A stretch of DNA of 64,000 nucleotides from Acuticoccus sp963704595 (GCA_963704595.1 OY969922.1:3410001-3474000); one strand, 5' to 3'; positions 43,694 through 53,189 are shown, numbered from the stretch's first letter. The notes: generated from the sequence alone by a model not told the origin. Translations and numbers: made by a program.

Positions 43694-44321
43694 ATGGTGC
43701 AGCGGAAACAGTCCGGCATCCTGAAGCTCGTGCTGGAAATCGGTCCGCTCGTGATCTTCTTTCTCGTGAACTCGCGCGCGGAAGCGTGGAACCTCGGCCG
43801 GTTCCTGCCCTATCGCTGACGTGCCGGCCGACCAGCTTTCGATCATGGCGGCCACGTCCGCCTTCATGGTCGCCACGGTGATGTCGCTGGCGGTTTCGCT
43901 CGCGGTCTACCGGCGGGTGCCGATCATGCCGCTGATTTCGGGGCTGATCGTAATCGTGTTCGGCGGGCTGACGCTCTATCTGCAGAACGACACGTTCATC
44001 AAGATGAAGCCGACCATCGTGAACCTCGTGTTCTCCGCGGCGCTTCTCGTCGGCCTCTTCGTCTTCAAGAAGCCCCTCCTCGGCATCGTGTTCGACAGCG
44101 TGTTCCAGCTCGACGCGGAGGGTTGGTGGAAGCTCTCGCTGCGCTGGGGGCTGTTCTTCCTCTTCCTCGCCATCCTCAACGAGGTCGTCTGGCGAACGTT
44201 CTCGACCGACACCTGGGTCGCCTTCAAGGTGTTCGGGACGATGCCGCTCACCATCCTCTTCACGCTGACGCAGCTCCCCCTCCTCCAGCGCCACGCGCTG
44301 CCGGAGGAGCGCGCCGGCTGA
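43694..44321 (+). pseudogene. Frameshifted septation protein A (YciB/IspZ)
   Basis: The first frame, MVQRKQSGILKLVLEIGPLVIFFLVNSRAE (in parts), is the N-terminal helix of YciB/IspZ. At 43811 an extra T turns LPIADVPADQ into LPYR-stop. The rest continues in the next frame: SFMVATVMSLAV equivalent, PIMPLISGLIVIVFGGLTLYL, NDTFIKMKPTIVN, WWKLSLRWGLFFLFLAILNEVVWRTFSTDTWVAFKV (in parts) to 44321. Repaired length is 208 residues, normal for the family. The protein spans the inner membrane five times and takes part in septation and envelope maintenance. ATG 43694 follows AGGGAAGG. A consensus error is the likely cause of the stop codon at 43817-43819. Confidence 0.88.
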
Positions 44322-44343
44322 AGCGCATCCGCGGTCGCTCACC

Positions 44344-44359
44344 TGTGACGCCGATCACA
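44344..44359. promoter_or_regulatory. Perfect CRP/FNR-family binding site
   Basis: TGTGA (44344-44348), six bases, then TCACA (44355-44359) is the exact consensus of CRP-type regulators. It lies 94 bases before the ATG of the CHAP-like gene at 44453, between convergently read yciB and that gene. Whether a cAMP- or redox-responsive regulator binds it is unknown; the window itself encodes a class III cyclase. Confidence 0.55.
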
Positions 44360-44452
44360 ATTTCGTGCCCGCCGACGGGCCACCTCTAGGGGGCACCGAG
44401 GCCAGCCTCGTCATTTTCCCGGCCTCAGTGCTTCATTCTCAGGAGCACGATC

Positions 44453-45049
44453 ATGGCGGACGAAGAACCGGCGAACATCAACCAGGCGGTCGCCACCTGG
44501 GCGCGCGGCCGGATCGGACAGCAGGTCGGCGCGGGCGAATGCTGGGACCTTGCCGAGCAGGCGCTTGCCGCATCGGGCGGCCGGCTGTCAGGCTCTTTCG
44601 GCGAGGTGACCCCCAACGCCGACTATATCTGGGGCACCCGCATCACGGACCTCAGGCAGCTGCGCCCCGGCGACATCATCCAGATGCGCGACTTCACCGA
44701 GACCGACACCGGCACCACCGCCGTGACCTTTGCCGACGGCAGCGGGTGGACCGAGGAAGGCGGCAGCACGTCCCGCGGCCATCACACGGTGATCGTGGAG
44801 AGCCAGCCGGACGCGCAGGGCCGCGTCTCCGTTCTGGAGCAGAACTACGGCACCATCGGCCGCCGCGTGCAGCGCAACACCATCTACACGCGCGACTTCG
44901 ACGCGTCGCCTGTCACCACCCGCGAGACGCGGACCCGCGACGACAACGGCGCGAGGGAGACCGCGACGGTGGTGCGCACGGTGCGGATCCGCACCGGCGG
45001 CCAGCTCTGGGCCTACCGGCCAATCCCGGCGGCGGCCGCAACGCCCTAG
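44453..45049 (+). CDS. Candidate CHAP/NlpC-like cysteine hydrolase of unknown target
   Basis: The 198-residue protein has no signal peptide. Its motifs fit a papain-like/NlpC-CHAP fold: Cys in GAGECWDLAEQALAA (about residue 25), a loop LRPGDIIQMRDF, a His in RGHHTVIVESQPD (about residue 102) and VSVLEQNYGTIGRR with a possible third polar residue. The C-terminal 60 residues contain TRETRTRDDNGARETATVVRT, charged and Thr-rich. Peptidoglycan hydrolase or amidase activity is inferred only from the Cys-His arrangement; without a signal peptide it may be cytoplasmic or exported by another route. A perfect CRP-type site precedes it. Its last four bases overlap the DUF1127 gene end-to-end on the opposite strand. 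Confidence 0.7.
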   Translation: MADEEPANINQAVATWARGRIGQQVGAGECWDLAEQALAASGGRLSGSFGEVTPNADYIWGTRITDLRQLRPGDIIQMRDFTETDTGTTAVTFADGSGWTEEGGSTSRGHHTVIVESQPDAQGRVSVLEQNYGTIGRRVQRNTIYTRDFDASPVTTRETRTRDDNGARETATVVRTVRIRTGGQLWAYRPIPAAAATP

Positions 45050-45270
45050 CGGCATGTCGGCACGTCGAAAAGGGGACGCGCGGTTTCGCGCCGCACGTCG
45101 GCCGGCGTGAGGCCGAGATCGGCAAGCGCCCTGTCGTCGAGCATCGCGAGGCTGCGCCGCTCGCTCCACACGTCGAGCCACAGGCGGATACGATGCGCCA
45201 AGCGCCGCTGCGGCGGTTTTAATCTCGGCACGGCCGTTACGCTCAACGCGCCTGCAGGGGTCGTCTTCAT
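45046..45270 (-). CDS. DUF1127 domain protein
   Basis: The 74-residue basic protein contains the DUF1127 block HRIRLWLDVWSERRSLAMLDDRALADLGLTPADV (in parts) with the family's hallmark of an Arg-rich amphipathic helix then RALADLGL. Small DUF1127 proteins are implicated in RNA turnover and phosphate or stress responses in alphaproteobacteria. The N-terminal 25 residues are of low complexity. ATG 45270 is taken; 45282 is an equal alternative. It is divergent from the ArsR gene and overlaps the end of the CHAP-like gene. Confidence 0.85.
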   Translation of the reverse strand: MKTTPAGALSVTAVPRLKPPQRRLAHRIRLWLDVWSERRSLAMLDDRALADLGLTPADVRRETARPLFDVPTCR

Positions 45271-45373
45271 CGTCGCCTCCATCCGGTACGGGATGGACGC
45301 TAGCGGGACCGGGCCGTGCGATGCTTCGATGCGGACCGAAGCGTGAGCCGGCGAAGGGCGGTATGATGGCGGC

Positions 45374-46066
45374 ATGAAAGAAGGAGCGAACCTTGCGCGC
45401 ATCGCAGCGCTGATCGGCGATCCGGCGCGCGCCAACATCCTGTCCGCGCTGATGAGCGGCAAGGCGCTGACCGCGAGCGAGCTTGCGCGCGAAGCCGGCG
45501 TCAGCGCACAGACCGCCTCCTCCCACCTCGCCAAGCTGGAAGCCGGCGGCCTCACCGTCACCCGCCGTCAGGGCCGGCACCGCTACGTCGCGCTCGCCGG
45601 AGAGGACGTCGCGGCGACGCTGGAGGCGCTCGACGGGTTCGCCGCCGGCGCGGGGGACCTGCGCACGCGCACAGGCCCGCGCGACGCGGAGCTGCGCAGC
45701 GCCCGCGTCTGCTACAACCATCTTGCCGGCGCACGCGCGGTCGAGCTCTACGAGAGCCTCTGCCGCCGCGGTGCGCTGACGGTGGGCGCCGACGGCATCG
45801 CGCTGACACCGCCCGGCGAGGCACTGATGGAGGACTTCGGCATCGACGTCGCGGCGCTCCGCAAGGGCCGCGCCCCGCTCTGCCGCGAGTGCCTCGACTG
45901 GAGCGAGCGGCGCACCCACCTCGCCGGCAGCCTCGGCCGCGCGCTGTTCTCGGCGATGGAGGAGCGGCGCTGGCTCCGCCGCGTCGAGGGCAGCCGCACG
46001 GTCCGCTTCACCCCGCCGGGCCTCGCCGCATTCGCGAGGGCGTTCCCGCCTGCGGACGCCGCCTGA
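45374..46066 (+). CDS. ArsR-family transcriptional regulator
   Basis: The 230-residue protein has an N-terminal winged helix of ArsR type: LIGDPARANILSALMSGKALTASELAREAGVSAQTASSHLAKLEAGGLTVTRRQGRHRYVALA (residues 13-75, in parts). The C-terminal 150 residues hold CRECLDWSERRTHLAGSLG, with Cys and His residues that could bind metal or a ligand. It resembles long ArsR-type regulators rather than the 100-residue metal sensors. It is divergent from the DUF1127 gene, a possible target, and ends at a strong terminator shared with acs. The inducer is unknown. Confidence 0.88.
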   Translation: MKEGANLARIAALIGDPARANILSALMSGKALTASELAREAGVSAQTASSHLAKLEAGGLTVTRRQGRHRYVALAGEDVAATLEALDGFAAGAGDLRTRTGPRDAELRSARVCYNHLAGARAVELYESLCRRGALTVGADGIALTPPGEALMEDFGIDVAALRKGRAPLCRECLDWSERRTHLAGSLGRALFSAMEERRWLRRVEGSRTVRFTPPGLAAFARAFPPADAA

Positions 46067-46069
46067 ACG

Positions 46070-46096
46070 AAAAAAGGCGGCCCGGAGGCCGCCTTT
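46070..46096. terminator. Bidirectional terminator between the ArsR gene and acs
   Basis: AAAGGCGGCC (46073-46082) pairs with GGCCGCCTTT (46087-46096) around CGGA, a perfect 10-bp stem with a run of A residues on the left and TTT on the right. It works in both directions, after the ArsR stop (46066) and after acs (46124). Confidence 0.85.
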
Positions 46097-46123
46097 CGGG
46101 TCGCCGCGCGAGCCGCCAGGGCG

Positions 46124-48079
46124 TCAGGCGGTTTCCTTGCGGTTCTGGCGGTTCTCGATGAGGTCTTCCACCACTTCGGGCTCGGCGAGCGTTGACGTAT
46201 CGCCCAACGCGCCGAAATCGTCCTCGGCGATCTTCCTGAGGATGCGGCGCATGATCTTGCCCGAACGGGTCTTCGGCAGACCCGGCGCCCACTGGATGTG
46301 GTCGGGCTTTGCGATCGGCCCGATGTCGGCGCGGACCCAGTCCGAGAGCTCCTTGCGCAGCTCCTCAGACGGCTCCTTGCCGCCCATCAGGGTGACATAG
46401 CAGTAGATCCCCTGCCCCTTGATGTCGTGCGGATAGCCGACCACCGCGGCCTCCGACACGGCAGGATGCGCGACCAGCGCGCTCTCGATCTCCGCCGTCC
46501 CCATCCGGTGGCCGGAGACGTTGAGCACGTCGTCGACCCGGCCGGTGATCCAGTAGTAGCCGTCCTCGTCACGCCGGCAGCCGTCACCGGTGAAGTAGTT
46601 GCCTTTGTACTGCTGGAAGTAGGTGTCCATGAAACGCTGGTGGTCGCCGTACACCGTCCGCATCTGGCCCGGCCACGAATTGGTGATGACGAGGACACCC
46701 TCGGCAGCCCCCTCCAGAGGATCGCCGCCGTGTGGGTCGAGGACGGCAGGCTTGATGCCGAAGAAGGGCGTGGTCGCCGAGCCCGGCTTCAGCGGCGTCG
46801 CGCCGGGGAGAGGCGTGATCATGTGGCCGCCGGTCTCGGTCTGCCAGAACGTGTCGACCACCGGACAGCGCCTGCCGCCGACGACCTCGTAGTACCAGCG
46901 CCAGGCCTCCGGGTTGATCGGCTCGCCGACCGTCCCGAGGATGCGCAGCGAGGAGAGGTCGTGCCTCGTCACGAAGTCGTCCCCCTTGCCCATCAGCGCG
47001 CGGATCGCCGTCGGCGCGGTGTAGAAGGACGCGACGTTGTGCCGGTCGCAGACGTCCCACAGCCGCCCTGCGTCAGGGTATGTGGGCGTGCCCTCGAACA
47101 TCAGCGTGGTGGCGGCGTTGGCGAGCGGGCCGTAGACGATGTAGGTGTGGCCGGTGACCCAGCCGACGTCCGCGGTGCACCAGTAGACCTCGCCGGGGCG
47201 GTAGTCGAACGTGAGCTGGTGGGTCATCGCGGCGAAGACCATGTAACCGCCGGTGGTGTGGACCACGCCCTTGGGCTTACCCGTCGAGCCGGAGGTGTAG
47301 AGGATGAAAAGCTCGTCCTCTGCGTTCATCTCCTCGGGCTCGCAGTCGTTGCTGGCGTCCGCCTGCATCTCGTGCAGCCAGAAGTCCCGCCCGTCCTTCC
47401 AGTTGATGTCCTGTCCGGTGCGCTTCACCACCAGGCACTTCACCGACGCGTCGCAGTTGGCGAGCGCCTTGTCGGCGTTGGCCTTCAGCGCCGTCTGCCG
47501 GCCGCCGCGGGGCGCACCGTCGGCGGTGATGACGAGCTTCGCCCCGCAGTCGTTGACGCGGTTGGCGAGGCTGTCCGGCGAGAACCCAGCAAACACCACC
47601 GAATGCACCGCGCCGATGCGCGCGCAGGCGAGCATCGCGTAAGCCGCCTCGGGGATCATCGGCATATAGATAATGACGCGGTCGCCCTTGGAAACGCCGA
47701 GCTCTTTCAGAACGTTGGCGAACTTGCACACGTGCGCGTGAAGCTGCTGGTAGGTGATGTGCTGCGGCTCGGCCTTGGGGTCGTCCGGCTCCCAGATGAT
47801 CGCCGTCTTGTCGCCGTGTTCGGCCAGATGCCTGTCGATGCAGTTCGCGCTGGCGTTGAGCGTGCCGTCCTCGAACCAGCGGATCGACACGTCCGGGTAC
47901 ATGAAGTTGACGTTCTTCACCTTGGTGAAGGGCTTGATCCAGTCGATCCGCGCCTTTGCCTCGTCGGCCCAGAAACCTTCGTTGTCGGACACCGAGCGGG
48001 CGTACATCTCTTCGTACCGCGCCGCGTCGATCCGTGCGGAGCGCGCGATATCCTCAGGAACTGGAATGGCATCCGTCAT
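46124..48079 (-). CDS. acs: Acetyl-CoA synthetase
   Basis: Acs activates acetate to acetyl-CoA via acetyl-AMP. The 651-residue protein has the adenylate-forming motif YTSGSTGKPKGVVH (about residue 265), TVGEPINPEAW, FWQTETGGHMITPLPG, the hinge TGRVDDVLNVSGHR and the C-terminal Lys in GLPKTRSGKIMRR, the site reversibly acetylated in this family. Length is standard. ATG 48079 follows GGGGGAAAC. It is divergent from the TAXI-TRAP operon. Its product is the substrate of phbA at 31-32 kb. Confidence 0.97.
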   Translation of the reverse strand: MTDAIPVPEDIARSARIDAARYEEMYARSVSDNEGFWADEAKARIDWIKPFTKVKNVNFMYPDVSIRWFEDGTLNASANCIDRHLAEHGDKTAIIWEPDDPKAEPQHITYQQLHAHVCKFANVLKELGVSKGDRVIIYMPMIPEAAYAMLACARIGAVHSVVFAGFSPDSLANRVNDCGAKLVITADGAPRGGRQTALKANADKALANCDASVKCLVVKRTGQDINWKDGRDFWLHEMQADASNDCEPEEMNAEDELFILYTSGSTGKPKGVVHTTGGYMVFAAMTHQLTFDYRPGEVYWCTADVGWVTGHTYIVYGPLANAATTLMFEGTPTYPDAGRLWDVCDRHNVASFYTAPTAIRALMGKGDDFVTRHDLSSLRILGTVGEPINPEAWRWYYEVVGGRRCPVVDTFWQTETGGHMITPLPGATPLKPGSATTPFFGIKPAVLDPHGGDPLEGAAEGVLVITNSWPGQMRTVYGDHQRFMDTYFQQYKGNYFTGDGCRRDEDGYYWITGRVDDVLNVSGHRMGTAEIESALVAHPAVSEAAVVGYPHDIKGQGIYCYVTLMGGKEPSEELRKELSDWVRADIGPIAKPDHIQWAPGLPKTRSGKIMRRILRKIAEDDFGALGDTSTLAEPEVVEDLIENRQNRKETA

Positions 48080-48245
48080 ATTCGTTTCCCCCAACAGGCA
48101 AGGCTTGTTGAGGCAGAGTTAGCCGGTTTGGCCCTCCGGCGTCCACATGCCCGCTTTCAGAAACGCCACGGATTTGTTCTCGGTTCGCTTTCTGCTTTAA
48201 CTAGAACACCAACCATCTGAGATTGGTACGGAGGAGACAATCACG

Positions 48246-49247
48246 ATGCTTTATCGCACTCTCGGCGCGCTCGCACTCGGGCTAGCCGTCTCGGCGGGCC
48301 CGGCTCAGGCGCAGAGCGAAGACTATCTGCTGGCCACCGCATCCACCGGCGGCACCTATTATCCCGTCGGCGTTGCCCTCGCGACGCTGGTGAAGGTGAA
48401 GCTGCAGCCGACCGACGGCATCGGCATGAGTGCCATCAATTCGGCCGGCTCCGGCGAAAACGTCGCGCTGATGCGCGACGACGAGGTCCAGTTCGGCATC
48501 CTGCAGGGCCTCTATGGCGCCTATGCCGCGACCGGCACCGGCCCGATCGAATCGGAAGGCCCGCAGGAGAACCTGCGCTCCGTCACAATGCTGTGGCCGA
48601 ACGTCGAGCACTTCATCGTCACCAGCGAGAACGCCAAGACGGGCACGATCTCCGACCTTGCCGACATGAAGGGCAAGACGATGGCGATGGGCGCCCAGAA
48701 CTCGGGCACGCTGGGTTCCAACCGCACCATCCTCGCCGGCCTCGGCGTCAACCTCGACGAGGATTTCGACCTCGCCTACATGGGCTACACCCCCGCGGTC
48801 GACGGCCTCCAGAACGGCTCGATCGACGGCGTCTCGATCCCTGCAGGCCCGCCGGTCTCGGCCGTCTCGTCCGCGTTCGCCAGCATGGGCGACAAGCTGA
48901 CGCTCCTCTCCTTCACCGAAGAGCAGCGCAAGAAGGCCAACGGCGACTTCGAGGACCTGTGGACCGCCTACACCGTTCCCGCCGGGCTCTATCCCAGCAT
49001 CGACGAGGACGTGGTGACGATCGCGCAGCCCAACTTCCTCGCCGTCAACGCGGACGTGCCGGAAGAGACGGTCTACAAGATCACCAAGACAATCTTCGAG
49101 AACCTGCCGTTCCTGCAGGCGATCCACCCCGCCACCACGGCGATCACGCCGGAGACGGCGACCGCGGGCCTGCCGCTCAAGCTGCACCCCGGCGCGCTGC
49201 GCTACTATGAGGAAGCCGGCATTCCCGTCGCCGACCGCCTGAAGTAG
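48246..49247 (+). CDS. TRAP transporter solute-binding protein, TAXI family
   Basis: The 333-residue periplasmic protein starts with a signal peptide (LGALALGLAVSAGPAQA, cut near residue 22), then TASTGGTYYPVGVALATLVK, which is the TAXI-family start, and GGQ-like and VGLIGAG-like equivalents later. It captures a carboxylate substrate for the TRAP permease. Ligand unknown, though glutamate or glutamine is reported for some TAXI proteins. A GGAGGAGA ribosome-binding site precedes ATG 48246. It is the first gene of the TRAP operon and is followed by two hairpins before the permease. Confidence 0.93.
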   Translation: MLYRTLGALALGLAVSAGPAQAQSEDYLLATASTGGTYYPVGVALATLVKVKLQPTDGIGMSAINSAGSGENVALMRDDEVQFGILQGLYGAYAATGTGPIESEGPQENLRSVTMLWPNVEHFIVTSENAKTGTISDLADMKGKTMAMGAQNSGTLGSNRTILAGLGVNLDEDFDLAYMGYTPAVDGLQNGSIDGVSIPAGPPVSAVSSAFASMGDKLTLLSFTEEQRKKANGDFEDLWTAYTVPAGLYPSIDEDVVTIAQPNFLAVNADVPEETVYKITKTIFENLPFLQAIHPATTAITPETATAGLPLKLHPGALRYYEEAGIPVADRLK

Positions 49248-49267
49248 TAGATCGACCCCGAGACAGT

Positions 49268-49290
49268 TCCGGCGCCATCACGGCGCCGGA
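49268..49290 (+). terminator. Intraoperon stem-loop between TRAP binding protein and permease genes
   Basis: TCCGGCGCC (49268-49276) pairs with GGCGCCGGA (49282-49290) around five bases. A second stem GCGCCCGC/GCGGGCGC (49348-49355 with 49366-49373) lies further on. Such hairpins after a binding-protein gene often stabilise its message or partly terminate, giving more binding protein than permease. No T-run is present. Confidence 0.45.
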
Positions 49291-49407
49291 CACCAACCTG
49301 AAACGGCGCACCGGCGGCAGAGGCTGCGGGTGCGCCGTTCGGTTCTGGCGCCCGCGACCTCTTGCGCGGGCGCACGGGACCGACGAAACCCGCCGACAGA
49401 CCAGACA

Positions 49408-51720
49408 ATGCCAGACAGCGCGCCCAGGGAGCCTTCGTTGACGCAACAGGACGCACAAAGCCACGCCAGCGGTGCCGGTGACGAAGCCTCGATCGAGGAC
49501 GCCGGCCGCATCAGGGTCACCACCGGCTGGTTCGACCGGGCGCTCTTCTGGCTCGCCGTCGCCATCGCGGTGTTCCACATTCTCGCCAACACGCTGGGGA
49601 CGCCGCTGCAGGACCTCCTGCTGGAGGCCGCGCGGGGCGTTCCCGCCGCCGCCCCGGTCCTGCGCCCGGTCGGCCTGTGGTTCGGCGACCTCGCGACGCT
49701 TTCCACCCTCACCCTGTGCGCCGTCCACTTCGCGGGCTTCGGGCTCCTGTGTGCGCTGCGCTACCCGATGGCCCGGCCCGAGAGCCTCGGCGCGCAGCGC
49801 GCGATCTTCGCGCTCGACATCGTCATCGGCTTCGCAGTCGCGGCGTCCGCGCTCGGTCTCGCCGCAAGCGAGAACGCGATCTACGACCGCGGCGTGCGGC
49901 TGAACGCGCTCGAATGGGCGATGATCGTCGCCGTCGTCCTCGGCGCCATCGAATTCACGCGCCGGACCACGGGCTGGATCATCCCGATCCTCATCATCGT
50001 CACCATCACCTACCCGACATTGTGGGGCTCGGAGATTCCGGGCGTCTTCCGCTTCGCGGGCCTCTCCACCGAGACCGTCGCCTTCCGCTCGATCTTCTCG
50101 GACGAGGGGATGTTCGGCCTGATCGGGCAGATCTCGGCGACCTTCGTCTTCATGTTCATCCTGTTCGGCGCGTTCCTCGTCCGCTCCGGCGCAGGCGAGT
50201 TCATCGTCGACCTTGCGCGCGCCGCGGCCGGGCGCTTCACCGGCGGCCCCGGCTTCGTCGCGGTGATCGCCTCGGGCCTCACCGGCACGATCTCGGGTTC
50301 GCCCATCGCCAACACGGTCTCGACCGGCGTCATCACAATCCCGCTGATGAAGCGGTCCGGTTTCCCGGCGAAGTTCGCGGCAGGCGTCGAGGCGGCGGCG
50401 TCCACCGGCGGGCAGGTCATGCCCCCGATCATGGGCGCCGGCGCGTTCGTGATGGCGACCTACACGCAGGTCCCCTACCTCGACATCGTCGCGGTCGCCC
50501 TCCTCCCCGCCCTCGTCTACTTCGGCTCGGTCGCGTTCTTCGTGCGGATCGAGGCGAAGCGCTCCAACGTCGTCGCGACCGACGACGGGGAGCGGATGAT
50601 CGACGTTATCAAGCGCGGCGGCCCGTCCTTCCTAATCCCGATCACCACCCTGATAGGGCTCCTGATGTGGGGCTTCACGCCGACCTATGCGGCAGGCTTC
50701 GCGATCGTGTCCGTCGTCGTCGCCTCCTGGCTGACGCCGAACCGGATGGGCGTCCGCGCGATCTTCGACGCGATGGCGCTCGGCTCGCGCAACATGATCA
50801 CCACCGCGGTGCTCCTGATCGCGGTCGGCCTCATCGTCAACGTCATCGCGATGACGGGCATCGGCAACACCTTCTCGCTGATGATCTCCGAATGGGCCGG
50901 CGGCAACCTTCTTGTCGCGCTGACCCTCATCGCCCTCGCCTCGCTGGTGCTCGGCATGGGGCTCCCCGTCACGGCGTCCTACATCGTCCTTGCCACGCTG
51001 TCGGCGCCGGCTCTCCAGCAGCTGATCCTCGCCGATATCATGCCCGCCGCCTCGATCGACGCCTCCACCATCGCGGACCTCGTCGCCGGCACGCTGGGTG
51101 ACGCGGTGAAGCCGTTCTTCCTGCTGGCCGACCCGGCGAGCTTCCCGCTCCTGTCCGCGCCGATGCCGGAAGCGGACGCGCGGGCGCTCTACGCCTCGCT
51201 TCCGCCTGAGGTTCTGACGCAGGTCTACCAGGCCGCACGCGGCACCATCGATCCGGCCATCGCACTCGGCGCGCTCCTGTCGGCGCACATGGCGATCTTC
51301 TGGCTCAGCCAGGATTCCAACGTGACGCCGCCGGTCTGCCTCACGGCGTTCGCGGCGGCGGCGATCGCAAAGACGCCGCCGATGGCGACCGGCCTCGTCG
51401 CCTGGAAGATCGCCAAGGGCCTCTACCTGATGCCGATCCTGTTCGTTTACACTAACTTCCTGACAGGGACGCCGATGGAGATGGGCATCATCTTCGTGGT
51501 CGCGCTGTTCGCGATGGCGGCGTTCGGGGCGGCGCTGGAAGGCTACTTCGAGGCGCCCATTCCCTGGTACGGGCGCGTCGGCCTGATGGCGGCCGGCGTG
51601 GCGCTCATCTACCCCGGCTCGCATCTCCTCAACGCCGGCGCCCTCGTCGTCGCCATCGGCCTTCTCGCCCTCAACTGGGCCGCGGCGCGCAAGCTGGAGC
51701 CCCGCCCCGCCAACGCCTGA
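49408..51720 (+). CDS. TRAP transporter fused permease subunit (4TM-12TM)
   Basis: The 770-residue protein joins the small and large membrane subunits of a TAXI-type TRAP transporter. After a polar 35-residue start, several helices (FWLAVAIAVFHILAN, LCAVHFAGFGLLCAL, IVIGFAVAASALGLA) form the small part. The large part follows with hallmark GLTGTISGSPIANTVSTGVITIPLMKR and STGGQVMPPIMGAGAFVMA, and later GMGLPVTASYIVLATL. It imports an organic acid using a Na+ gradient. It is preceded by its TAXI binding protein. ATG 49408 is chosen; the GTG further upstream (49330) is not supported. Confidence 0.95.
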   Translation: MPDSAPREPSLTQQDAQSHASGAGDEASIEDAGRIRVTTGWFDRALFWLAVAIAVFHILANTLGTPLQDLLLEAARGVPAAAPVLRPVGLWFGDLATLSTLTLCAVHFAGFGLLCALRYPMARPESLGAQRAIFALDIVIGFAVAASALGLAASENAIYDRGVRLNALEWAMIVAVVLGAIEFTRRTTGWIIPILIIVTITYPTLWGSEIPGVFRFAGLSTETVAFRSIFSDEGMFGLIGQISATFVFMFILFGAFLVRSGAGEFIVDLARAAAGRFTGGPGFVAVIASGLTGTISGSPIANTVSTGVITIPLMKRSGFPAKFAAGVEAAASTGGQVMPPIMGAGAFVMATYTQVPYLDIVAVALLPALVYFGSVAFFVRIEAKRSNVVATDDGERMIDVIKRGGPSFLIPITTLIGLLMWGFTPTYAAGFAIVSVVVASWLTPNRMGVRAIFDAMALGSRNMITTAVLLIAVGLIVNVIAMTGIGNTFSLMISEWAGGNLLVALTLIALASLVLGMGLPVTASYIVLATLSAPALQQLILADIMPAASIDASTIADLVAGTLGDAVKPFFLLADPASFPLLSAPMPEADARALYASLPPEVLTQVYQAARGTIDPAIALGALLSAHMAIFWLSQDSNVTPPVCLTAFAAAAIAKTPPMATGLVAWKIAKGLYLMPILFVYTNFLTGTPMEMGIIFVVALFAMAAFGAALEGYFEAPIPWYGRVGLMAAGVALIYPGSHLLNAGALVVAIGLLALNWAAARKLEPRPANA

Positions 51721-51818
51721 GGCGCCGCAACGCGCGCCCGCGGCGTCGCTAACGCGATTGCGATTTGCGGCGGCAGGTCCGCTATGGTCCGTACCACTGT
51801 CTCCAGGGGGTACGGGCC

Positions 51819-53178
51819 ATGGCCGCTCACACCGCATTGCCGTCGAGCCTCTTCCGCCACCTCGGCATCCGCGAGGGGGAGATGGCACGGATGCCCGCCC
51901 GCGTCGGCCAGCTCGTCATCGCAGAGGAAGAGCGCTCCGAGCGGCTGATCGGCTGGGTCCAGCTCGCCATCACCGCCATCTTCGCCGCGCTCTACACGCT
52001 CGCGCCGCGCCCCAGCGACGCGATGGACGCGATCTTCGAGCCCGTGCCGATGGTCCTCGCCGCCTACGGCGCGTTCACGCTCCTGCGTCTCGTCGCGGCC
52101 TACCGCGGCTACCTTCCGGGCTGGCTGCTGGTCGCCTCGATGTTCGCCGACGTGGTGCTCCTCTACGGCGTGATCTGGACCTTCCACCTCGCCTACGGCG
52201 AACCCGCGGCCTTCTATCTCAAGGTCCCGACCTTCGCGTACATCTTCGTCTTCATCGCGATCCGGGCGCTGAGGTTCGATCCGCGCTTCGTCCTCGGACA
52301 GGGGATCGTGGCGGCGGCGGGCTGGTTCTTCATGGTGCTCTACGCCGTGGAAGCGGGCGGCTCTGCCGTCATTACCCGCTCGTTCGGGGACTATCTCACC
52401 CAGAACCTCGTCCTCGTCGGCGCCGAACTCGACAAGATCTTCACCATCCTCCTGTGCGCCGGCGTCCTCTCGCTCGCCCTTTACCGCGCCCGCGCGCACG
52501 CTGTTCGACGCGGTGCGCGAGGGCGCGGCGAGGCGCGACATGGACCGCTTCTTCGGCGAAGGCGTCGCCGACGCGCTCACCATGCGCGAGACGGTCGCGG
52601 CCCCCGGCGACGCCGTCGCGCGGGAGGCCGCCGTCGTGATGCTCGACCTCAGGGGATTCACCGCCTTCGCCGGCCAGCATCCGCCGGAAGCGGTGGTCGC
52701 CGTGCTCACCGAGTACCACCGCCGCATCCTGCCGCTCATCATCGAGAACGGCGGGATGGTCGACAAGTTTCTGGGCGACGGCATCATGGCGACCTTCGGG
52801 GCGCTGAACCCGTCGCCGACCGCGGCCGCCGACGCGGTGCGCACCCTCCTCGCCATCACCGAAGCCGGCGCTGACTGGGACGAGCACCTTGCCGCCGGCG
52901 GCTTCGCGCCGATGCCGATCAACGGCAGCGCGGCGGCCGGAACGGTGGTCGCCGCGACACTTGGCAGCGACACGCGGCTGGAATTCACCGTGATCGGCCG
53001 CGCCGCCAACCTTGCCGCGAAGCTGGAGAAGTACAACAAGGAGGCCGGTTCGCGGGCGCTGACCGACGCGGCGACGCTCTCGCTGGCGCGCGCGCAGGGG
53101 CTCGACGTTGCCGGCACGCCGCTGGGGTCGCGGGATCTTGCCGGCGGCGGGCACGTTGATGTGGTGAAACTGGGATAA
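51819..53178 (+). pseudogene. Frameshifted membrane-anchored class III adenylate/guanylate cyclase
   Basis: The N-terminal 230 residues hold six membrane helices (LIGWVQLAITAIFAALYTLA, PMVLAAYGAFTLLRLVA, LLVASMFADVVLLYGVIW, FAYIFVFIAI, GIVAAAGWFFMVLYA, IFTILLCAGVLSLALY). Near 52487-52500 one extra base in a CGCGCGC run shifts the frame from YRARAH to RTLFDAVREG. The cyclase domain follows: metal Asp in VVMLDLRGFTAF, GMVDKFLGDGIMATFG with the second Asp, and FTVIGRAANLAAKLEKY. It would make cAMP or cGMP at the membrane. The repaired product has 452 residues. The glutathione transferase gene begins 11 bases on. Confidence 0.85.
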
Positions 53179-53189
53179 GGGAGCTGGCG

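Noticed and set aside
46298..48220. A 640-codon plus-strand frame opposite acs
   Set aside because: Composition is Val/Arg/Asp-rich shadow coding; acs on the minus strand explains the region fully.
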